A stretch of DNA of 64,000 bases, taken from assembly GCF_026072635.1 (NCBI RefSeq), contig NZ_AP023081.1, positions 4,088,501 through 4,152,500 of the forward strand, written 5' to 3'. The stretch comes from Pseudomonas solani (lineage in GTDB: Bacteria > Pseudomonadota > Gammaproteobacteria > Pseudomonadales > Pseudomonadaceae). Numbering within the stretch: the stretch's first letter is position 1; each line of letters begins with the position of its first letter. Positions 35,716 to 43,811 of this stretch are shown in pieces. Below the pieces are notes generated by a model. The model was not told where the DNA came from, ran no database searches, and saw nothing but the letters and a program-made list of their open reading frames with translations. A program made the translations under genes and the position numbers.

Positions 35716-36339
35716 TTGCCAGCCGTTCGCATCAAAATCTGTGGCATCACCCGCGTCGAGGACGCCCTCGCCGCGGCAGCGGCCGGTGCCGACGCCATCG
35801 GCATGGTGTTCTATGCCGCCAGCCCGCGAGCGGTGAATGTCGAGCAGGCCCGGGCGATAGTCGCGGCGCTGCCTCCCTTCGTGACCAGCGTGGGCCTGTT
35901 CGTCGATATGCCCGCCGCTGAACTGGCGGCGATTCTCGAAGCGGTGCCCCTCGACCTGCTGCAGTTCCACGGCGACGAGACCCCGGCAGCCTGCGAAGGC
36001 CATGGTCGTCCCTATATCAAGGCCTTGCGGGTCAAGCCCGGCGACGATGTGGCGGCCCGCGTAAGCGAGTACCCCGGCGCCTCGGGCGTGCTGTTGGATA
36101 CCTACGTGCCCGGCATCCCCGGTGGTACCGGCGAAGCCTTCGACTGGAACCTGGTGCCGGTCGGCCTGGGCAAGCCGGTGATCCTCGCCGGCGGCCTCAC
36201 CCCGGAAAACGTCGCCAGCGCGGTGGCGCAGGTCAGGCCCTACGCGGTCGACGTCAGCGGCGGAGTGGAGGCGAGCAAGGGCATCAAGGATCACGACAAG
36301 GTGCGAGCCTTCATCGATGCGGCAAGGGCGGCATGCTGA
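35716..36339 (+). CDS. trpF: Phosphoribosylanthranilate isomerase
   Basis: TrpF carries out the Amadori rearrangement of phosphoribosylanthranilate in tryptophan synthesis. The 207-residue TIM barrel has the catalytic Cys in IKICGITRVEDAL at residue 9, QFHGDE in the middle, and the catalytic Asp in AVDVSGGVE near residue 177. The start is TTG 35716, giving the usual MPAVRIKICG N-terminus. No ATG lies near it. It is placed between truA and accD as in PAO1 and is unlinked from other trp genes. Confidence 0.96.
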   Translation: MPAVRIKICGITRVEDALAAAAAGADAIGMVFYAASPRAVNVEQARAIVAALPPFVTSVGLFVDMPAAELAAILEAVPLDLLQFHGDETPAACEGHGRPYIKALRVKPGDDVAARVSEYPGASGVLLDTYVPGIPGGTGEAFDWNLVPVGLGKPVILAGGLTPENVASAVAQVRPYAVDVSGGVEASKGIKDHDKVRAFIDAARAAC

Positions 36340-36641
36340 ACCCGTCGTCCACAGATGTGACGGCGCCGCCTGCGCTGCCGTCCATAACCCAGTTGCCCGG
36401 GCACGCGCGTATGCGCACGGTGTCGGATCGGGCCGATTTTGCTTTTCGCGACGGCACCCTGGCGGTGCCCGTCGCCCAGATGGCCGGGGCCTTCCCGGCG
36501 TCACCGTGCGGGGCTGGGCGTACCGTCGCCATCCCGCCGATGCCGCCAACCCCGTCCGCAATCGTGAATTCGCTCAAGAACATGCGCAGGGCTCCGGGCC
36601 GCTAGCGCGTGTTCGGGCCTGAAGCTATGGAGAACGAGAGC
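36340..36641. other. Intergenic between trpF and accD
   Basis: About 300 bases with no gene that I trust. A 90-codon ORF at 36333-36605 overlaps the trpF stop and a 90-codon ORF lies opposite it at 36311-36583. Both are proline/alanine-rich, lack ribosome binding sites, and show no family motif. The stretch probably holds the accD promoter, but no clear -35/-10 pair was identified. Confidence 0.45.
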
Positions 36642-37514
36642 ATGAGCAACTGGCTGGTAGACAAGCTGATCCCTTCGATCATGCGTTCCGAGGTGAAGAA
36701 GAGCTCGGTTCCTGAAGGCCTCTGGCACAAGTGCCCGTCCTGCGAGGCCGTGCTGTACAAGCCCGAACTGGAGAAGACCCTCGACGTCTGTCCCAAGTGC
36801 AACCACCACATGCGCATCGACGCGCGTGCTCGCCTGGACATCTTCCTCGACGCCGACGGCCGCGAGGAGCTGGGTGCCGAGCTGGAGCCGGTGGACCGCC
36901 TGAAGTTCCGTGACAGCAAGAAGTACAAGGACCGCATCACCGCGGCCCAGAAGGACACCGGCGAGAAGGATGCGCTGATCGCCATGAGCGGCAGCCTGGA
37001 AGGCATGCCTATCGTCGCCTGCGCCTTCGAGTTCTCCTTCATGGGCGGCTCCATGGGCGCTGTGGTCGGCGAGCGTTTCGTACGCGCTGCCAACGTGGCG
37101 CTGGAGAAGCGTTGCCCGCTGGTGTGCTTCTCCGCTTCGGGTGGTGCGCGCATGCAGGAAGCGCTGATCTCGCTGATGCAGATGGCCAAGACCTCCGCCG
37201 TGCTGGCGCGCCTGCGCGAAGAGGGCCTGCCCTTCATCTCCGTGCTCACCGACCCGGTCTACGGTGGCGTATCCGCCAGCCTGGCCATGCTCGGTGATGT
37301 AATCGTCGCCGAACCCAAGGCGCTGATCGGCTTTGCCGGCCCCCGCGTGATCGAACAGACCGTTCGCGAGAAGCTGCCTGAAGGCTTCCAGCGCAGCGAG
37401 TTCCTGCTGGAGCACGGCGCCATCGACATGATCATTCCCCGCGATGAACTGCGTGCCCGCCTGTCGCGGCTGCTCGCGCAGTTCATGCATCTACCCTCAC
37501 CGGCCACTGCATGA
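36642..37514 (+). CDS. accD: Acetyl-CoA carboxylase carboxyltransferase beta subunit
   Basis: AccD with AccA transfers the carboxyl group from carboxybiotin to acetyl-CoA to make malonyl-CoA, the first step in fatty acid synthesis. The 290-residue protein has a four-Cys zinc ribbon (CPSC near residue 31 and CPKC near 50) and a crotonase-like domain with MGGSMGAVVGERF and SASGGARMQEALISLMQM. ATG 36642 gives the standard MSNWLVDKLIPSI start. It overlaps folC by 4 bases. Confidence 0.98.
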   Translation: MSNWLVDKLIPSIMRSEVKKSSVPEGLWHKCPSCEAVLYKPELEKTLDVCPKCNHHMRIDARARLDIFLDADGREELGAELEPVDRLKFRDSKKYKDRITAAQKDTGEKDALIAMSGSLEGMPIVACAFEFSFMGGSMGAVVGERFVRAANVALEKRCPLVCFSASGGARMQEALISLMQMAKTSAVLARLREEGLPFISVLTDPVYGGVSASLAMLGDVIVAEPKALIGFAGPRVIEQTVREKLPEGFQRSEFLLEHGAIDMIIPRDELRARLSRLLAQFMHLPSPATA

Positions 37515-38788
37515 CCCAACGAACCCTCGCCGACTGGCTCGCCTACCTCGAGCAACTCCACCCCACAGCCATCGACATGGGGCTGGAACGCAGTCACCAG
37601 GTCGCCCAGCGACTTGGCCTGCACAGGCCGGCGCCGCGGGTGGTCACGGTCACCGGGACCAACGGCAAGGGTTCGACCTGCGCCTTCCTCGCTTCCCTGC
37701 TGAGGGCGCAGGGCCTCAAGGTCGGCGTGTACAGCTCGCCGCACCTACTGGTCTATAACGAGCGCGTGCAGATCGATGGCATCGATGCCAGCGACGAAGC
37801 GCTCTGCGAGGCATTCGTGGCCGTGGAAGCGGCCCGTGGCGAAACCTCCCTGACCTATTTCGAAATGGGCACCCTCGCGGCCTTCTGGCTGTTCGAGCGC
37901 AGCGGCCTCGACGCCGTGGTGCTCGAAGTCGGCCTGGGTGGCCGGCTGGATGCGGTCAACCTGGTGGACGCCGACCTGGCGCTGGTCACCAGCATCGGCA
38001 TCGACCATGCCGACTGGCTCGGCGATACCCGCGAAAGCGTGGCGTTCGAGAAAGCCGGCATCTTCCGTGCCGGCAAACCGGCGCTCTGTGGTGACCTCGA
38101 CCCGCCTGCACCGCTCGCCGAGCGGGCTGCTGCCCTCAACGCTCCCTTCATCCTGCGTGGTCGTGACTACGACCTGGCGGTGGGGGAGGGGGCATGGCAT
38201 TGGCGTGGCCTGGACCGGAATGGTCAGGGTCGCCAGCTCCATGATTTGCCGCTGCTCGACCTGCCCCTGGAAAACGCGGCACTGGCCCTGCAGGCCTATG
38301 CGCTGCTCGACCAGCCCTGGGACGAAGCCGTCATCACCCAGGCGCTGCAAGCCACCCGGGTCACCGGGCGCCTGGATCGCCGCGCGCTGAATTGGCGTGG
38401 CAAGTCACTCACGCTGCTGCTGGATGTTGGGCATAATCCCCACGCGGCCAGCTACCTGGCCGAGCGCTTGCGCAGCCGCCCGGTCGCCGGTCGGCGTCTG
38501 GCGGTGTTCGGCCTGTTGGCCGACAAGGACCTGGCCGGTGTGCTCGCGCCGCTCAAGGACGTGCTGCTGGACTGGGCCGTGGCCACACTGCCGTCCACGC
38601 GCAGCCGGCCTGCGGCCGAACTGCAGGCCGCGTTGCTCGCGCTGGGCGTTACCGCCAGCAGCCATGGCGATATTGCCGCGGCGCTGGAGGCACAGTGCGA
38701 GAAAGCCGGGGAGGGCGATGAAATCCTGGCGTTCGGATCTTTCTATTGCGTGGCCGAGGCGCTGGCCTGGCTCGCGCATCAGGTTTAA
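37511..38788 (+). CDS. folC: Dihydrofolate synthase / folylpolyglutamate synthase
   Basis: FolC adds glutamate to dihydropteroate and extends polyglutamate tails on folates. The 425-residue Mur-ligase-like enzyme shows the P-loop VTGTNGKGSTCAF at residues ~47-59, SSPHLLVYNERV, EVGLGGRLDAVNL, and DVGHNPHA in the C-terminal domain. ATG 37511 overlaps the accD stop (ATGA), which indicates coupled translation. The SPOR-domain gene follows after 6 bases. Confidence 0.97.
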   Translation: MTQRTLADWLAYLEQLHPTAIDMGLERSHQVAQRLGLHRPAPRVVTVTGTNGKGSTCAFLASLLRAQGLKVGVYSSPHLLVYNERVQIDGIDASDEALCEAFVAVEAARGETSLTYFEMGTLAAFWLFERSGLDAVVLEVGLGGRLDAVNLVDADLALVTSIGIDHADWLGDTRESVAFEKAGIFRAGKPALCGDLDPPAPLAERAAALNAPFILRGRDYDLAVGEGAWHWRGLDRNGQGRQLHDLPLLDLPLENAALALQAYALLDQPWDEAVITQALQATRVTGRLDRRALNWRGKSLTLLLDVGHNPHAASYLAERLRSRPVAGRRLAVFGLLADKDLAGVLAPLKDVLLDWAVATLPSTRSRPAAELQAALLALGVTASSHGDIAAALEAQCEKAGEGDEILAFGSFYCVAEALAWLAHQV

Positions 38789-38794
38789 GGGGGA

Positions 38795-39439
38795 GTGGCT
38801 GTGCTGGACAAGGGACTCAAGCAACGCATCGTCGGTGCCCTGGTGCTGCTGGCGCTGGCGGTGATCTTCCTGCCGATGCTGTTCACCCGCGAGGACGAGT
38901 TGCGCCAGGTGCGCATCGACGCGCCGGCCATGCCGCAGACCCCGGAGATGCCGCCGGTGGAGATGGAAACCGTCGAGGTGCCCGAGCCCCAGGTACTCCC
39001 GGAAGAGCCGGTTCCGTCGCTGGATGCCAACGGCCAGGCCAGCGCCCTGCCCATTGCCCCCACCGAACAGCCTGCAGCGCCCGCGCAGCCGGCCCAGCCC
39101 CAGGCTCCCGCACAGCCGCAGGCCCAGCAACAGGCCCAGGCCGTGCCGCCAGCCGCCACGCCGCCCAAGGCCGATGAGAAGCGCCTGGACCCGAATGGCC
39201 TGCCGGTCAGCTGGTCGATCCAGCTCGCCAGCCTGTCCAGCCGCGCCGGCGCCGAGAAGCTGCAGCAGACCCTGCGCAGCCAGGGCTACAACGCCTACAT
39301 CCGCAGTGCCGAAGGCATGAACCGGGTGTTCGTCGGCCCGGTGATCGAGCGCGCGGAAGCCGACCGGCTGCGGGATTCCCTGAGCCGCCAACAGAAGCTC
39401 AATGGCTTCATCGTGCGTTTCCAGCCTGAAAAGGGCTGA
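38795..39439 (+). CDS. SPOR-domain cell-division protein (DedD-like)
   Basis: A 214-residue inner-membrane protein. One N-terminal transmembrane segment (residues ~10-30, IVGALVLLALAVIFLPMLF) is followed by a proline/glutamine-rich periplasmic linker and a C-terminal SPOR domain (SWSIQLASLSSRAGAEKL to the end). SPOR domains bind denuded peptidoglycan at the septum. DedD in E. coli sits in the same folC-cvpA-purF neighbourhood, which supports the assignment. The start is GTG; GTG 38795 and GTG 38801 are both in frame, and the second is better spaced from GGGGGAG. Confidence 0.93.
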   Translation: MAVLDKGLKQRIVGALVLLALAVIFLPMLFTREDELRQVRIDAPAMPQTPEMPPVEMETVEVPEPQVLPEEPVPSLDANGQASALPIAPTEQPAAPAQPAQPQAPAQPQAQQQAQAVPPAATPPKADEKRLDPNGLPVSWSIQLASLSSRAGAEKLQQTLRSQGYNAYIRSAEGMNRVFVGPVIERAEADRLRDSLSRQQKLNGFIVRFQPEKG

Positions 39440-39534
39440 TTCGCTCTCTCTATCAGAGCAATCTGATCCGCGGGTTACCGGAGCGACGGGGCTCTGCTAA
39501 AATGCAGCGCCTTTTCTGTTCGTGAGCTGCATAC

Positions 39535-40047
39535 GTGGCATTCACCTGGGTCGATTGGTCGATCATCGCCATCATCGCCATTTCCAGCCTGATCAGTCTG
39601 AAACGCGGCTTCGTCAAGGAAGCGCTTTCGCTGCTCACCTGGATCATCGCCGGCATAGTCGCCTGGATGTTTGGCGGGGCCTTGTCACAGCACCTCACCG
39701 AGTTCATCGAAATGCCGTCGGCGCGCGTGATCGCGGCCTGCGCCATTCTCTTCATCGCCACCCTGCTGGTGGGGGCGTTGGTCAATTTCCTGATCGGTGA
39801 GCTGATCAGGGTCACCGGCATGGACGGCACCGACCGCTTCCTCGGCATGGTCTTCGGCGCGGCGCGCGGGGCTTTGCTGGTGGTGGTGCTGGTCGGCCTG
39901 CTGAGCCTGGCGCCGGTGCAACAGGATCCATGGTGGCAGCAGTCAACGTTGCTACCGCATTTTCTGATGGTCGCCGACTGGTCGAAGAACCTGATTCTGG
40001 GTTTCACCAGCCAGTGGCTTGCCGGCAGCGTCAGCGCACCAAGCTGA
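39535..40047 (+). CDS. cvpA: CvpA family inner-membrane protein
   Basis: A 170-residue protein with four hydrophobic segments (about residues 8-26, 36-54, 68-88 and 105-122). It begins FTWVDWSIIAIIAISSLISL, which is typical of CvpA. E. coli CvpA is needed for colicin V production and for envelope resistance to some stresses, though its molecular role is not settled. GTG 39535 is the start. It lies just upstream of purF, an arrangement conserved in gamma-proteobacteria. Confidence 0.95.
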   Translation: MAFTWVDWSIIAIIAISSLISLKRGFVKEALSLLTWIIAGIVAWMFGGALSQHLTEFIEMPSARVIAACAILFIATLLVGALVNFLIGELIRVTGMDGTDRFLGMVFGAARGALLVVVLVGLLSLAPVQQDPWWQQSTLLPHFLMVADWSKNLILGFTSQWLAGSVSAPS

Positions 40048-40138
40048 GCCGCCAAACAAAGGGTGGCGAGCGGGGCACCAACTGCCCGGCCCGTCGCCCG
40101 GTATTAGCCTGAACTACTAGCAGCAGGGGTTGCACCGC

Positions 40139-41644
40139 ATGTGTGGCATCGTCGGTATCGTCGGTAAGTCGAACGTCAATCAGGCGCTGTATGACGCGCT
40201 CACCGTTCTCCAGCATCGCGGCCAGGACGCTGCCGGCATCGTCACCAGCCATGACGGCCGGTTGTTCCTGCGCAAGGACAACGGCCTGGTCCGTGACGTC
40301 TTCCAGCAACGCCACATGCAGCGCCTGGTAGGCCACATGGGCATCGGCCACGTGCGCTACCCGACTGCGGGCAGCTCCACCTCCGCCGAGGCGCAGCCGT
40401 TCTACGTCAACTCGCCCTACGGCATCACCCTGGCGCACAACGGCAACCTGACCAACGTCGAGCAGTTGGCCAAGGAAATCTACGAATCCGACCTGCGCCA
40501 CGTGAACACCAGTTCCGACTCGGAAGTGCTGCTCAACGTGTTCGCCCATGAGTTGGCCCATCGCGGCAAGCTGCAGCCCACCGAGGAAGACGTGTTCGCC
40601 GCGGTTTCCGGCGTGCATGACCGCTGCCGTGGTGGCTACGCTGTGGTGGCGATGATCACCGGCTACGGCATCGTCGGCTTCCGCGACCCCAACGCCATCC
40701 GCCCGATCGTCTTCGGCCAGCGTCACACCGACGAAGGCGTGGAGTACATGATCGCCTCCGAAAGCGTCTCCCTCGACGTACTCGGCTTCACCCTGATCCG
40801 TGACCTGGCACCGGGCGAAGCGGTGTACATCACCGAAGACGGCAAGCTCTACACCCGCCAGTGCGCCAAGGCACCGAAGCTCGCCCCGTGCATCTTCGAG
40901 CACGTCTATCTGGCGCGCCCGGATTCGATCATGGACGGCGTCTCGGTCTACAAGGCACGTCTGCGCATGGGCGAGAAGCTCGCCGAGAAGATCCAGCGCG
41001 AGCGCCCGGACCACGACATCGACGTGGTCATCCCGATTCCGGACACCAGCCGCACCGCGGCCCTGGAGCTGGCCAACCACCTGGGCGTGAAGTTCCGCGA
41101 GGGCTTCGTCAAGAACCGCTACATCGGCCGTACCTTCATCATGCCGGGCCAGGCCGCGCGCAAGAAATCGGTACGTCAGAAGCTCAACGCCATCGAGCTG
41201 GAGTTCCGCGGCAAGAACGTGATGCTGGTGGACGACTCCATCGTCCGCGGCACCACCTGCAAGCAGATCATCCAGATGGCCCGCGAGGCCGGCGCCAAGA
41301 ACGTCTACTTCTGCTCGGCCGCCCCGGCGGTGCGCTACCCGAACGTGTACGGCATCGACATGCCCAGCGCCCATGAGCTGATCGCCCACAACCGCACCAC
41401 CGAGGAAGTGGCCGAGCTGATCGGCGCCGACTGGCTGCTCTACCAGGACCTGCCGGACCTGATCGAGGCGGTCGGTGGTGGCAAGGTGAAGATCGACCAG
41501 TTCGACTGCGCGGTGTTCGACGGCAAGTACATCACCGGCGATGTCGACGAGCACTACCTGAACAAGATCGAGCAGGCGCGCAATGACGCCAGCAAGGCCA
41601 AGGTCAACGTGGTCAGCGCGATCATCGACCTGTACAACAATTGA
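40139..41644 (+). CDS. purF: Amidophosphoribosyltransferase
   Basis: PurF makes 5-phosphoribosylamine from PRPP and glutamine, the committed step of purine synthesis. The 501-residue protein starts MCGIVGIVG, so Cys2 becomes the N-terminal nucleophile after Met removal. The glutaminase region has HRGQDAAGI and VRYPTAGSS; the PRPP-binding loop VMLVDDSIVRGTT is near residue 361. ATG 40139 is required to place the nucleophile at the N-terminus, so an upstream in-frame start at 40130 is rejected. Confidence 0.98.
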   Translation: MCGIVGIVGKSNVNQALYDALTVLQHRGQDAAGIVTSHDGRLFLRKDNGLVRDVFQQRHMQRLVGHMGIGHVRYPTAGSSTSAEAQPFYVNSPYGITLAHNGNLTNVEQLAKEIYESDLRHVNTSSDSEVLLNVFAHELAHRGKLQPTEEDVFAAVSGVHDRCRGGYAVVAMITGYGIVGFRDPNAIRPIVFGQRHTDEGVEYMIASESVSLDVLGFTLIRDLAPGEAVYITEDGKLYTRQCAKAPKLAPCIFEHVYLARPDSIMDGVSVYKARLRMGEKLAEKIQRERPDHDIDVVIPIPDTSRTAALELANHLGVKFREGFVKNRYIGRTFIMPGQAARKKSVRQKLNAIELEFRGKNVMLVDDSIVRGTTCKQIIQMAREAGAKNVYFCSAAPAVRYPNVYGIDMPSAHELIAHNRTTEEVAELIGADWLLYQDLPDLIEAVGGGKVKIDQFDCAVFDGKYITGDVDEHYLNKIEQARNDASKAKVNVVSAIIDLYNN

Positions 41645-41721
41645 GTTCGCGGCCTCGTGCCGCACGCTGAACGTTGCCAGCCCGGGCCCTGTCCCGGGCT
41701 TCGTTTCCAAGAGGTGGGGAT

Positions 41722-42933
41722 ATGACGCAGGAATGGGAAGCCGGCCGGCTGGACAGTGACCTCGAAGGCGCGGCCTTCGACACCCTGGCGGTACGCGCCG
41801 GGCAGCACCGCACGCCGGAAGGCGAGCACGGCGAGGCGATGTTCCTCACCTCCAGCTACGTGTTCCGCACCGCCGCCGACGCCGCCGCGCGTTTCGCCGG
41901 CGAGGTGCCGGGCAACGTCTATTCGCGCTACACCAACCCCACCGTACGGGCCTTCGAGGAGCGCATCGCCGCCCTGGAAGGTGCCGAGCAAGCGGTGGCC
42001 ACCGCCTCGGGCATGTCGGCGATCCTCTCCATCGTCATGAGCCAGTGCAGCGCCGGCGACCATGTGCTGGTGTCGCGCAGCGTGTTCGGCTCGACCATCA
42101 GCCTGTTCGAGAAGTACCTCAAGCGCTTCGGTGTCGAAGTCGACTACCCGCCGCTGGCCGACCTGGCCGGCTGGGAAGCGGCCTTCAAGCTCAACACCAA
42201 GCTGCTCTTCGTCGAGTCGCCGTCCAACCCCCTGGCCGAGCTGGTGGACATCACCGCCTTGGCCGAGATCGCCCACGCCCGTGGCGCGCTGCTGGCGGTG
42301 GACAACTGCTTTTGCACCCCCGCGCTGCAGCAGCCGCTGAAGCTCGGTGCCGACATCGTCATGCACTCGGCCACCAAGTACATCGATGGCCAGGGCCGCA
42401 GCATGGGTGGCGTGGTCGCCGGTCGCAAAGCGCTGATGGAAGGCGTGGTCGGCTTCCTGCGTACCGCCGGGCCGACCCTCAGCCCGTTCAACGCCTGGAT
42501 CTTCCTCAAGGGCCTGGAAACCCTGCGCGTGCGCATGCAGGCCCATTGCGCCAGCGCCCTGGAACTGGCCCGCTGGCTGGAACAGCAGCCTGGCATCGAG
42601 CGTGTCTATTACGCCGGCCTGGAAAGCCACCCGCAGCACGAGCTAGCCAAGCGCCAGCAGAGCGCCTTCGGCGCCGTGGTCAGCTTCGAAGTGGCCGGCG
42701 GCAAGGAAGCGGCGTGGCGTTTCATCGACGCCACCCGGGTGATCTCCATCACCACCAACCTGGGCGACACCAAGACCACCATCGCCCACCCGGCCACCAC
42801 CTCCCACGGGCGCCTGTCGCCGCAGGAGCGTGCCAACGCCGGCATCGCTGACAACCTGATCCGCGTCGCCGTGGGCCTGGAAGACATCGCCGACCTCAAG
42901 GCCGACCTCGCTCGTGGCCTTGCTGCGTTGTGA
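41722..42933 (+). CDS. metZ: O-succinylhomoserine sulfhydrylase
   Basis: MetZ is a PLP enzyme that makes homocysteine directly from O-succinylhomoserine and sulfide, the main methionine route in Pseudomonas. The 403-residue protein has SRYTNPTVRAFEERI, ATASGMSAI, and the PLP Lys in HSATKYIDGQG near residue 218. ATG 41722 follows AGGTGGGG and gives the same length as the PAO1 enzyme. The SDR gene begins at its stop codon. A purF-metZ-SDR order matches PAO1. Confidence 0.95.
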   Translation: MTQEWEAGRLDSDLEGAAFDTLAVRAGQHRTPEGEHGEAMFLTSSYVFRTAADAAARFAGEVPGNVYSRYTNPTVRAFEERIAALEGAEQAVATASGMSAILSIVMSQCSAGDHVLVSRSVFGSTISLFEKYLKRFGVEVDYPPLADLAGWEAAFKLNTKLLFVESPSNPLAELVDITALAEIAHARGALLAVDNCFCTPALQQPLKLGADIVMHSATKYIDGQGRSMGGVVAGRKALMEGVVGFLRTAGPTLSPFNAWIFLKGLETLRVRMQAHCASALELARWLEQQPGIERVYYAGLESHPQHELAKRQQSAFGAVVSFEVAGGKEAAWRFIDATRVISITTNLGDTKTTIAHPATTSHGRLSPQERANAGIADNLIRVAVGLEDIADLKADLARGLAAL

Positions 42934-43709
42934 TCGACTGGTCCATGGAATCGGCGCCCGCCCATAACGGCAAGGTCGCGCTGGTCACCGGCGCGGCCCG
43001 TGGCATCGGCCTGGGCATCGCCGCCTGGCTGATCGCCGAAGGCTGGCAGGTGGTGCTCGCGGATATCGACCGTGCCCGAGGCAGCAAGGTAGCCAAGGCA
43101 CTGGGTGGCAACGCCTGGTTCGTCGGCATGGACGTGGCCCATGAAAGCCAGGTCGCCGTGGGCGTTGCCGAAGTGCTTGGCCAGTTCGGCCGCCTCGATG
43201 CGCTGGTGTGCAACGCCGGCGTCGCCGAAGCCCACGGCGCGCCGCTGGAAAGCCTCGAACTGATGCAGTGGAACCGCACCCTGTCGGTCAACCTCACCGG
43301 CCCGATGCTGCTGGCCAAGCACTGCGCGCCCTACCTGCGCGGGCATCGCGGGGCCATCGTCAACATCGCATCGACCCGCGCCCATCAGTCCGAAGCCGAT
43401 ACCGAAGCCTATGCCGCGAGCAAGGGCGGGCTGGTGGCGCTGACCCATGCGCTGGCCATCAGCCTGGGGCCGGACATCCGCGTCAACGTGGTCAGCCCCG
43501 GCTGGATCGACTCCCGCGACCGCGCCGCCCGTGAAGAGGCGCCGTTGTCGGAGTGGGATCACGACCAGCACCCGGCCGGTCGGGTCGGCAAGGTGGAGGA
43601 TGTCGCTTCCATGGTCGCCTGGCTGCTCTCGGACGGCTGCGGCTTCGTCACCGGCCAGGAGTTCCTGGTGGACGGCGGCATGACCCGCAAGATGATCTAC
43701 CTGGACTGA
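42930..43709 (+). CDS. Short-chain dehydrogenase/reductase after metZ
   Basis: A 259-residue classical SDR with TGAARGIGLGIA cofactor motif, CNAGVAEAHG, catalytic Ser in VNIASTRAHQ, YAASKGGLVALT active-site Tyr and Lys, and PGWIDSRDRA. DIDRARG after strand two suggests NAD(H) use. Substrate unknown. GTG 42930 overlaps the metZ stop by 4 bases; ATG 42945 would also give a full SDR fold and is close enough to be used. Coupling to metZ suggests shared expression but not a shared pathway. Confidence 0.88.
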   Translation: MIDWSMESAPAHNGKVALVTGAARGIGLGIAAWLIAEGWQVVLADIDRARGSKVAKALGGNAWFVGMDVAHESQVAVGVAEVLGQFGRLDALVCNAGVAEAHGAPLESLELMQWNRTLSVNLTGPMLLAKHCAPYLRGHRGAIVNIASTRAHQSEADTEAYAASKGGLVALTHALAISLGPDIRVNVVSPGWIDSRDRAAREEAPLSEWDHDQHPAGRVGKVEDVASMVAWLLSDGCGFVTGQEFLVDGGMTRKMIYLD

Positions 43710-43762
43710 TCCGCTTAGTAGGGTTCAGCCCACCGCTCCACGCTCCATTCCCCCAAACGAAA

Positions 43763-43800
43763 ACGGGCGGCAGTGCCTGGCACTGCCGCCCGTTCGCTTT
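43763..43800. terminator. Bidirectional terminator between SDR and gspD
   Basis: Perfect 13-bp stem (ACGGGCGGCAGTG with CACTGCCGCCCGT), loop CCTGG, with AAAA on the left and a T-rich tail on the right. It separates convergent transcription units and can serve both. Confidence 0.85.
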
Positions 43801-43811
43801 TCTGCGTCCCG

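Noticed and set aside
36333..36605. 90-codon ORF between trpF and accD
   Set aside because: Proline- and alanine-rich translation without motif or ribosome binding site; an equally long ORF lies on the other strand.
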